A stretch of 64,000 bases of DNA from Microbacterium immunditiarum (GTDB lineage Bacteria > Actinomycetota > Actinomycetes > Actinomycetales > Microbacteriaceae), in the NCBI RefSeq assembly GCF_013409785.1, contig NZ_JACCBV010000001.1, positions 3,658,001 through 3,722,000 on the forward strand. The letters run 5' to 3'. Position numbers and translations under genes: made by a program. The notes under the pieces were generated by a model. It was not told where the DNA came from, ran no database searches, and saw only the letters and a list, made by a program, of their open reading frames with translations. Of the stretch, positions 57,548 to 64,000 are shown piece after piece; within the stretch, counting starts at the first letter, position 1, and the number at the start of each line of letters is the position of its first letter.

Positions 57548-58776
57548 CCGCGGGCACGCGCATCCGGTCGGCCGAGGTGCTCATCTCGAGCCCGTCGCGC
57601 AACTTCGTCACGCTGCGCATCACGACCGAGGACGGAGTGACCGGGCTCGGCGACGCGACGCTCAACGGCCGCGAGCTCTCGGTGGCGTCGTACCTGCAGG
57701 ACCACGTCGCCCCGCTGCTCGTGGGACTGGACGCGCACCGCATCGAAGACACGTGGCAGCTCCTCTACCGCGGGGCGTACTGGCGGCGCGGACCGGTGAC
57801 GATGACCGCGATCGCCGCGGTCGACGTCGCGCTGTGGGACATCAAGGCGAAGCTCGCCGGCATGCCGTTGCACCAATTGCTGGGCGGCGCATCGCGCGAC
57901 GGCGTGCTCGTATACGGGCACGCGTCCGGCCGCGACCTCGACGCGCTGCACGACTCGGTGCGTGAGCGGATCGCCGAGGGATTCCACGCCGTCCGGATCC
58001 AGGCCGCGGTGCCCGGCATCCGCACCGTCTACGGCGTCTCGTCGAAGCCCACCGGGCGCTCGTCGTACGAGCCGGCGCAGCGGGCGACCCTCGCGGTCGA
58101 GACGGAGTGGGACACGGACCGCTACCTGCGCTTCGTGCCCGACATGTTCGACTCGGTACGCCAGGAGTTCGGCGTCGAGCTTCCGCTGCTGCACGATGGG
58201 CACCACCGCATGACGCCGATCCAGGCCGCGCGGCTCGGCAAGGACCTCGAGCCGTACCGCCCGTTCTGGCTCGAGGACTGCACGCCCGCCGAGAACCAGG
58301 AGGCGCTGCGGCTCGTCCGGCAGCACACGACCACCCCGCTCGCGATCGGCGAGGTCATGAACACGGTGTGGGATTTCCAGACCCTCATCCGCGAGCACCT
58401 CATCGACTTCGTGCGCGCGTCGGCCGCGCACACCGGGGGCATCACAGGATTGCGACGGGTCTTCGACTACGCGGCGCTCTACGGCGTGCGTTCGGGCAGC
58501 CACGGTGCCACCGACATCTCGCCCGTCGGCATGGCGGCGGCGCTGCATCTCGACCTCGCGATCAACAACTTCGGCATCCAGGAGTACATGCAGCACGACC
58601 CGCTCGTGGCCGAGGTCTTCCACAGCGCGTACACCTTCGCCGACGGCTGCATGCACCCGGGCGACGATCCCGGCCTCGGCGTCACGTACGACGACGCGGC
58701 CGCCGACCGCTTCGCGTACGAACCCGCGTACCTTCCGGTCGCGCGCCGCGTGGACGGGACAGTGCATGACTGGTGA
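57544..58776 (+). CDS. D-mannonate dehydratase, ManD/RspA type (enolase superfamily)
   Basis: This is a 410-residue enolase-superfamily protein. [24 protein letters not shown] is split over the capping domain. [20 protein letters not shown] starts the barrel, the metal ligands are in [23 protein letters not shown] and AIGEVMN, and [12 protein letters not shown] closes it. It dehydrates D-mannonate to 2-keto-3-deoxygluconate, replacing UxuA. Not all ManD-like proteins are active on mannonate, but the neighbours support it. It overlaps the GH67 gene by 11 bases. Confidence 0.9.
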   Translation: MTAGTRIRSAEVLISSPSRNFVTLRITTEDGVTGLGDATLNGRELSVASYLQDHVAPLLVGLDAHRIEDTWQLLYRGAYWRRGPVTMTAIAAVDVALWDIKAKLAGMPLHQLLGGASRDGVLVYGHASGRDLDALHDSVRERIAEGFHAVRIQAAVPGIRTVYGVSSKPTGRSSYEPAQRATLAVETEWDTDRYLRFVPDMFDSVRQEFGVELPLLHDGHHRMTPIQAARLGKDLEPYRPFWLEDCTPAENQEALRLVRQHTTTPLAIGEVMNTVWDFQTLIREHLIDFVRASAAHTGGITGLRRVFDYAALYGVRSGSHGATDISPVGMAAALHLDLAINNFGIQEYMQHDPLVAEVFHSAYTFADGCMHPGDDPGLGVTYDDAAADRFAYEPAYLPVARRVDGTVHDW

Positions 58777-60739
58777 CCCTCGCGAGGTCGCGCCGATCGG
58801 GGAGCATCCGATGTGGCTTCCGGATGCCGCGACCGCCCACCTCCGCGGCCGGACGGTCGCGGTGCGCGGCGCCGGGCGGCTGCTCGAGACGGTGCGCGGC
58901 GAGGCGTCGCGTGCCGGGATGGTGTTCGAAGAGGCGGGCGGCGACGGCGCGGACCTCGTGATCGAGGCGACGACGGATGCCGCGACCGCCCCCGAGGGCT
59001 TCGAGGTGTCGCGCGCCGGCGGCGCGACGCGCGTGCGCGCCACGACCGATTCGGGCGCGCTGTACGGGTGGTTCCACGTCGTGCGCCTCGGCGCCACGGC
59101 CTTCGACGACACCCTGCCGACGGCCCGGCACGAGCCGCAGCATGCGATGCGGATGCTCGACCACTGGGACAACGTCGACGTCCACCCGGTGATGGGGCAG
59201 GTCGAGCGGGGCTACGCGGGCGGCTCGATCTTCTTCGCCGACGGTCGCCTGCGCGACGACCTCTCCCGCGTGGAGCGCTACGCGCGGCTCCTCGCCTCGA
59301 TCGGCATCAATCGCGTCGGGCTCAACAACGTCAACGTGCACGCGCGGGAAGCGCGGCTGCTCACCGACGGGCTCGGCATCGTCGCGCGTCTCGCCGACGT
59401 GTACCGCCCGTGGGGCATCCGTGTTCACCTGTCCGCCAGCTTCGCGGCCCCGATCACCGTCGGAGGCCTCGCCACGGCCGACCCGCTCGACCCGGACGTC
59501 ATCGAGTGGTGGGCGGATGCCGCGGCCCGCGTCTACCGCGAGATCCCCGACTTCGGGGGCTTCGTCGTGAAGGCCGACTCCGAAGGGCAGCCGGGACCGT
59601 TCGCCTACGGCCGCGACCACGCCGACGGCGCGAACGTGCTTGCGCGAGCCCTCGCGCCGCACGACGGGATCGTGCACTGGCGCGCGTTCGTGTACAACCA
59701 CCGACAGGACTGGCGCGACCGGTCGACCGACCGCGCCCGTGCCGCGTACGACCACTTCACGCCGCTGGACGGGCGCTTCCACGAGAACGTCGTGCTGCAG
59801 GTCAAGCACGGGCCGATGGACTTCCAGGTGCGCGAGCCCGTCTCGCCGGTGATCCCCGCGATGCGCGAGACCGCGGTCGCCCTCGAGCTGCAGGTGACGC
59901 AGGAGTACACCGGACAGCAGCGTCACGCGGTGTACCTCGCTCCGTGGTGGCGCGAGATCCTCGATTTCCCGCCGTTCGGCGACGGCGGTCCGTCGCTCGC
60001 CGAGACCGTCCGCGGCGGCATCGTCGCGGTGTCGAACGTCGGCGACGACCCGTTCTGGACGGGGCATCCGCTCGCCCAGGCCAACCTCTACGCGTACGGG
60101 CGCCTCGCGTGGGACGCGGGGCTCGACCCCGGTGCGATCCTCGACGAGTGGATCGCGCTGACGTTCGGCGACGACGAGGACGTGCGGCGGGGCATCCGGT
60201 CGGTCCTCGACGACTCGTGGCTCACCTACGAGGCGTACACCGCTCCCCTCGGCGTCGGGTTCATGGTGACGCCCGGCTCGCACTACGGCCCGTCGGTCGA
60301 CGGCTACGAGTACTCGCCGTGGGGCACGTACCACTTCGCCGATCGCGACGGCGTCGGCGTGGACCGGACGGTCGCGGCCGGAACGGGCTTCGCGGGGCAG
60401 TACCCCTCGCCGTGGCGCGAGACGTACGAGTCGCTCGAAACCGTTCCCGACGAGCTGCTGCTCTTCTTCCACCACGTGCCGTACGAGCACGTGCTGCGCA
60501 ACGGCAAGACCGTGATCCAGCACATCTACGACACGCACATCGACGGCGCCGACGCTGTCGACCGCAAGGTCGCGGAGTGGGACGAGCTCGAGGGCCGTGT
60601 GCCCGCCGACGTGTTCGCGCGCGGCCGCGACCTCCTCGCCGAGCAGCAGCGGTCGGCGCGAGAGTGGCGCGACCACGTGTGCACGTACTTCTGGCGCAAG
60701 TCCGGCGTTCCGGATGCCGGCGACCGCGTCATCCCGTAG
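58766..60739 (+). CDS. aguA: Alpha-glucuronidase (GH67)
   Basis: This is a 657-residue intracellular GH67 enzyme without signal peptide. [20 protein letters not shown] contains the general acid Glu, and [15 protein letters not shown] and [13 protein letters not shown] hold the Asp and Glu of the base pair. The C-terminal helical domain ([20 protein letters not shown]) is complete. It removes (4-O-methyl)glucuronic acid from the non-reducing end of aldouronic acids imported by the cell. ATG inside the end of the ManD-like gene. It provides the glucuronate used by UxaC. Confidence 0.95.
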   Translation: MTGDPREVAPIGEHPMWLPDAATAHLRGRTVAVRGAGRLLETVRGEASRAGMVFEEAGGDGADLVIEATTDAATAPEGFEVSRAGGATRVRATTDSGALYGWFHVVRLGATAFDDTLPTARHEPQHAMRMLDHWDNVDVHPVMGQVERGYAGGSIFFADGRLRDDLSRVERYARLLASIGINRVGLNNVNVHAREARLLTDGLGIVARLADVYRPWGIRVHLSASFAAPITVGGLATADPLDPDVIEWWADAAARVYREIPDFGGFVVKADSEGQPGPFAYGRDHADGANVLARALAPHDGIVHWRAFVYNHRQDWRDRSTDRARAAYDHFTPLDGRFHENVVLQVKHGPMDFQVREPVSPVIPAMRETAVALELQVTQEYTGQQRHAVYLAPWWREILDFPPFGDGGPSLAETVRGGIVAVSNVGDDPFWTGHPLAQANLYAYGRLAWDAGLDPGAILDEWIALTFGDDEDVRRGIRSVLDDSWLTYEAYTAPLGVGFMVTPGSHYGPSVDGYEYSPWGTYHFADRDGVGVDRTVAAGTGFAGQYPSPWRETYESLETVPDELLLFFHHVPYEHVLRNGKTVIQHIYDTHIDGADAVDRKVAEWDELEGRVPADVFARGRDLLAEQQRSAREWRDHVCTYFWRKSGVPDAGDRVIP

Positions 60740-60742
60740 CGG

Positions 60743-61486
60743 TCAGTCCTCAGGGGCTTCGGGTGCGTCAGGCGACTCGGGCGCGCGCGCGTCGGCCTCG
60801 TCGGGCGCGATGAACCGCTCGCGGATGTCTCGGGTCACGGGTCGCGCGGTGAACAGCGCGAGCCCCGCGAACGCCGACGCGAGCAGCGCGAGGGCCCAGC
60901 CCGACGCGAAGAACACGACGGCGACGGCGAGCACGAGCAGCGACGCGAAGCCGAGGGTCGCGAGCGGCCGCCCGGCCATGTAGTAGAGCGAGAGGCGGAA
61001 GATGTCGCGTGCGCGGAACGAGAAGAGCGACGCGATGATGATCGCGAACACGGTCCACAGCGCGACGAAGAGGAGCACGATCCACGAGATCACGATGAAG
61101 ACGGATGCCACGCCCACCGCGGGGCCGAACGCGATGCCGATGCCGATGAGTGCGCCGATCGCGAGCACCGGCACCCATACCCACAGGACGTCGATCACAT
61201 TGAGCCGCCACCCGCGCCAGTAGCGGGGCCACGGGTTCTGCTCCTCACCGCGCGTCCCGTCACGCAGCGCGTACAGGGCGGCCGAGAAGGCGGGACCGTA
61301 CGGCACGGCGCACAGCGCGAACAGCGGGACGTTGCTCACGACCGGGGCCACGAGCGCGGAGGCCACGAGTCCGGGAGCCGCGGCGAGCAGGAAGCCGGCG
61401 GCGACGACGAGGTACCAGTACACGGGCGTCGCGAGTCGCCCGAGACGAGTGTCCCGAGGGTCGGGGGTGCTCGCCGTGGGTGTCAT
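60743..61486 (-). CDS. YesL family protein (DUF624)
   Basis: This is a 247-residue membrane protein with about six helices. FSAALYALRDGTRGEEQNPW followed by YWRGWRLNVIDVLWVWVPVL is typical of DUF624/YesL proteins, which occur beside oligosaccharide ABC importers of the LplABC type. The ATG at 61486 is chosen because GGGAGG lies 9 bases upstream. The ATG at 61495 abuts it. Its role is not established; helper of the importer is likely. It is convergent with aguA, 3 bases apart. Confidence 0.85.
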   Translation of the reverse strand: MTPTASTPDPRDTRLGRLATPVYWYLVVAAGFLLAAAPGLVASALVAPVVSNVPLFALCAVPYGPAFSAALYALRDGTRGEEQNPWPRYWRGWRLNVIDVLWVWVPVLAIGALIGIGIAFGPAVGVASVFIVISWIVLLFVALWTVFAIIIASLFSFRARDIFRLSLYYMAGRPLATLGFASLLVLAVAVVFFASGWALALLASAFAGLALFTARPVTRDIRERFIAPDEADARAPESPDAPEAPED

Positions 61487-61519
61487 GTGATCCATCCTCC
61501 CGGATCCGGACATGCGGCG

Positions 61520-61561
61520 AGTCCGGTCCCGCCCCCGGGGGGAGGCGAGCGGGACCGGACT
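61520..61561 (-). terminator. 13-bp hairpin after the solute-binding protein gene
   Basis: AGTCCGGTCCCGC (61520-61532) and GCGGGACCGGACT (61549-61561) are perfect complements with a 16-base loop, 16 bases beyond the binding-protein stop. It separates the importer transcript from yesL. Confidence 0.8.
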
Positions 61562-61577
61562 GCCGTTCGATCGGCTC

Positions 61578-63293
61578 CTAGTCTTCGGAGCCGCCGTTCT
61601 CCACTGCCTCAGCGTGACGCTTCTGCGCCTCGTTCAGCATGTCGATGTACTGGTCCATTCCGGCGGTGTTCAGCTCGGCGAGGTACGCGTCCCAGTCGCT
61701 GAGCGAGCGGTCGCCGACGATGAACGCTGCCGTCGCCTGGCGCACGGTGTCGATCAGGGCCGTCTTCCACAGACCGGCCTGCTCGTTCTCGAGCTCGGTG
61801 AGCGGCGCCGCGGGCGCGGTGGGCCACTGCTCCTTGGTGAGCATCGAGTCCACGAACTCCTTCGTGGCGGGGGCCATCATCGAGGTGCGAAGGTCTTCGG
61901 TGCCGCCCTCGGCCGCCATCCACACGCCGTTGGCGAAGCCGCCGTCGACGTTGAGGAGCTTGGTCGCGCCCGGGTTCAGGAGGTCCTTGGCGCGGTCCCA
62001 GTCCGCCGCGAGCTCGCGGGTGTCGCCGTTGCGCTCGAAGGTGAGCCCCTCGACGCCCCACTTGGCGAACTCGAGTCCCTCGTCCGAGTAGTACTGCCAG
62101 TCGAGGTACTGCAGCAGCGCCTTGAAGTACGGCTGGTCGGCCGCCTTCGCCGAGATCATGAGGCCCGGGATGCCGTCGATGCGGCCACCCGCGGCGAGCT
62201 TGTCGCCGGCCGGACCCTCGGGAAGGCGGATGAGCGCGACCTCGGCATCGGTGTTGCCGACCTCGGAGAACGACGTCATCGCGGAGGGCAGGAACTGGTC
62301 GTTGCCCGCGATGACGAACGAGTCGCCGTTGAAGAAGCTCGCCTTGGCGTCGTCATCGGTCTGCGTGACGCTCGCCGGGTCGAGCAGCCCGTCCTCGACG
62401 AGCCCGTGGAAGAACTCGATGAGCTCCTTGTAGGCGTCGCTCGCACCGGCGTACTCGAACTCCTCGCCGTTCCACCATGCGCCCGTGCCCGCGGACAGAC
62501 CCCAGCCGGCGTGCGTGCCGAAGTTGGGAGCGACCATGTTGAGCGCGCCCCCGAGCGGGTCGGGGTCGTTGTACTGGTCGGAGATGACGTACTTGTCGGG
62601 GTAGGCCTCCTTGACCTTCATGAGGTCGGCCTTGAACTCGTCGTACGACTCGGGCTCGTAGCTCAGGCCCAGCTCGTCCCAGATGTCCTTGCGGACGACG
62701 TAGCTGTACTGCGGGACGACGATCTCGCTGACGCCCGGAAGCAGGTAGAACTTGCCGTCGTCCTTGCGCAGGACCGCGTCGATGTCGTCCTGCAGGTTCC
62801 ACTTCTCGACCTTGTCGAGGAAGTTCGGCATGTACTGCACGAAGTCGCTCACGGGCAGCAGCGCGCCACCGGCGACGAACGGGGTCTCCTGGCCGGGGTA
62901 GGTGACCGAGATGATGTCGGGCGCGTTGCCCGACGCGATCGCGGCGCCGCGCGCGTCCTCGTAGCCCGCGCGGGGTGCGCTCTCGATGTCGAACGTGACG
63001 TTCTGGTTCTCTTCGAGCGCCTGCAGGATGGGCCAGTCCTCCTGAAGGGGGTAGCCCTCGTGGTCGCGGTAGAAGAGCCCGAACTCGACCGGCTCGGTCG
63101 CCTTGAAGGTGTCGCCGACGCCGTAGTCGGCCATCGCGCCGACCTCCTTGCCGGTGAAGTCGAAGGCGTTCTCGTCGGTCTCGTCGCCGCCGGCCGCGCA
63201 GCCGGAGAGCGCCAGACCGCCCGCGGCGATCGCGGCCACGAGCGCGACTGCGCCCCGGCCGCGGCGCGTCGTCGCGCCTGCTCGCTGTGTCAT
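61578..63293 (-). CDS. ABC importer solute-binding lipoprotein (LplA/YtcQ type)
   Basis: This is a 571-residue exported lipoprotein with a basic N-terminus, hydrophobic run and lipobox LSGC (Cys at about 32). The length and landmarks (ISVTYPGQETPFVAGGALLPVSD in part, DIWDELGLSYEPESYDEFKA, WQYYSDEGLEFAKWG) fit the large LplA/YtcQ class, whose members in Paenibacillus bind aldotetraouronates. It carries that job here by neighbourhood with GH67, an inference. ATG at 63293. It lies 52 bases after the permease gene in the same direction. Confidence 0.92.
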   Translation of the reverse strand: MTQRAGATTRRGRGAVALVAAIAAGGLALSGCAAGGDETDENAFDFTGKEVGAMADYGVGDTFKATEPVEFGLFYRDHEGYPLQEDWPILQALEENQNVTFDIESAPRAGYEDARGAAIASGNAPDIISVTYPGQETPFVAGGALLPVSDFVQYMPNFLDKVEKWNLQDDIDAVLRKDDGKFYLLPGVSEIVVPQYSYVVRKDIWDELGLSYEPESYDEFKADLMKVKEAYPDKYVISDQYNDPDPLGGALNMVAPNFGTHAGWGLSAGTGAWWNGEEFEYAGASDAYKELIEFFHGLVEDGLLDPASVTQTDDDAKASFFNGDSFVIAGNDQFLPSAMTSFSEVGNTDAEVALIRLPEGPAGDKLAAGGRIDGIPGLMISAKAADQPYFKALLQYLDWQYYSDEGLEFAKWGVEGLTFERNGDTRELAADWDRAKDLLNPGATKLLNVDGGFANGVWMAAEGGTEDLRTSMMAPATKEFVDSMLTKEQWPTAPAAPLTELENEQAGLWKTALIDTVRQATAAFIVGDRSLSDWDAYLAELNTAGMDQYIDMLNEAQKRHAEAVENGGSED

Positions 63294-63345
63294 CGTGGGA
63301 TGTACCTTTCTGTTCTCTTGGGGGATCGGAGCGTCCGAAGATCGC

Positions 63346-64000
63346 TCACGCCTTGACCGAGCCGAGCATCACGCCCGACACGAAGTACCGCTGCAGGAAG
63401 GGGTAGAGGCAGACGATCGGCAGCACCGTGAGGAGCATCGTCACCGCTTTGACGTTCGCCGCGATCTGAAGGCCCTCATCGGAGCCGTCCGGCTGTGCGG
63501 ACGACATCAGCAGGTTCCGCAGGTAGAGGGTGACCGGATACAGCTCGGGCTTGTTCATGTAGAGCAGGGCCCCGAACCAGGCGTTCCAGAACGTCACGGC
63601 GTAGAACAGCACCATCGTCGCGAGGACCGCCTTGCTCAGCGGCAGCACGATGCGCCCCAGGATGCCGTACGTCGTCAGGCCGTCGATCGACGCGGCCTCT
63701 TCGAGCTCCTCGGGGAAGTTCTCGAAGAACGCCTTCATGACGAGCAGGTTGAAGATGCTGATCGCATTCGGGATGACGAGCGCCCAGAGGGTGTTGCGCC
63801 AGCCGAGCGAGTTGATCAGCACGTAGTTCGGGATGATGCCGCCCGAGAAGAACATCGTGAAGACCGCGAGCCCCACGAAGAAGGGCCGGCCCTTGAGGCG
63901 CTTCTTCGAGAGCGCGTAGGCGAACATCGTCGTGAGCACCATCGAGATCGCCGTGGCGACCGTCGTGTACAGCACCGTGTTGCCGTAGTTGCGCCAGAAC
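63346..64000 (-). CDS. Carbohydrate ABC transporter permease (YtcP/LplC type), 5' end outside window
   Basis: The frame is open to the right edge, so the N-terminus is missing. About 218 residues are visible with five membrane segments. The ATPase-coupling EAA loop reads EEASIDGLTTYGILGRIVLP, and the end RYFVSGVMLGSVKA is the usual C-terminus of YtcP-type permeases. It pairs with the LplA-type binding protein and presumably with a second permease upstream. The partner ATPase is usually encoded elsewhere (MsmK-like). Confidence 0.93.
   Translation of the reverse strand, partial: FWRNYGNTVLYTTVATAISMVLTTMFAYALSKKRLKGRPFFVGLAVFTMFFSGGIIPNYVLINSLGWRNTLWALVIPNAISIFNLLVMKAFFENFPEELEEAASIDGLTTYGILGRIVLPLSKAVLATMVLFYAVTFWNAWFGALLYMNKPELYPVTLYLRNLLMSSAQPDGSDEGLQIAANVKAVTMLLTVLPIVCLYPFLQRYFVSGVMLGSVKA

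Noticed and set aside
1..64000. tRNA, rRNA or CRISPR genes
   Set aside because: I found no tRNA T-loop with matching stems, no rRNA conserved block and no spaced direct repeats in reading through the gaps.

Overview
The window is very GC-rich, densely coding DNA. Many starts are GTG, many genes overlap by GTGA or ATGA, and tokens such as GGATGCC/GGCATCC recur throughout. This is typical of an actinobacterium, most probably a Microbacterium-like member of the Microbacteriaceae (inferred from gene content and style, not tested by search). I see no rRNA, tRNA, CRISPR array, insertion sequence or prophage.

Layout. 1-6.7 kb: the 3' end of a formylglycine-generating enzyme gene, an AI-2E-type permease, an SRPBCC-like protein, then a leftward ABC exporter (ATPase plus FtsX-type permease) beside a two-component pair. 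6.8-13.1 kb: a rightward reductive pyrimidine catabolism operon (nitrilase-type amidase, dihydropyrimidinase, F420-type LLM oxidoreductase, class III aminotransferase, CoA-acylating semialdehyde dehydrogenase). 13.2-14.6 kb: a two-gene cassette with its own strong promoter that looks like a nucleotidyltransferase toxin-antitoxin module. 14.7-24.5 kb: a second two-component operon, a DAG-kinase-like protein, an Lrp regulator divergent from a DUF6421-SDR pair, a Kelch lipoprotein, an MFS permease and a threonine aldolase. 24.5-32.4 kb: a DivIVA-like coiled-coil protein, a Nudix-fold protein, an esterase, a PfkB kinase, an ABC-F protein with an apparent leader peptide, a short Gre-like factor and small proteins. 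32.5-38.2 kb: a giant Lhr helicase overlapping a Nei-type glycosylase.

40.2-46.1 kb holds the most unusual locus. It is a leftward five-gene cluster: sigma factor, a 154-residue protein that may bind it, a 113-residue adaptor-like protein, a subtilisin-like protease with a 4x NPYSKT repeat, and a TPR-CHAT protease. Near-identical composite promoters with exactly conserved spacing precede the sigma gene and the subtilase gene. I read this as a self-amplifying protease/sigma-factor signalling or defence-like system that resembles Craspase in logic but has no CRISPR components.

46.1-50.5 kb: a glutamine amidotransferase, a TspO-like membrane protein, an antiporter and two hypothetical proteins. 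50.6-64 kb: a complete-looking intracellular glucuronoxylan (aldouronate) utilisation locus. An LplA/YtcP-type ABC importer and YesL bring in aldouronates. GH67 alpha-glucuronidase and GH43 beta-xylosidase cut them. Glucuronate isomerase and a ManD-type dehydratase process the uronic acid, xylose isomerase and xylulokinase process the xylose, and a LacI regulator faces a LacI-type operator. The last gene (permease) runs off the right edge.
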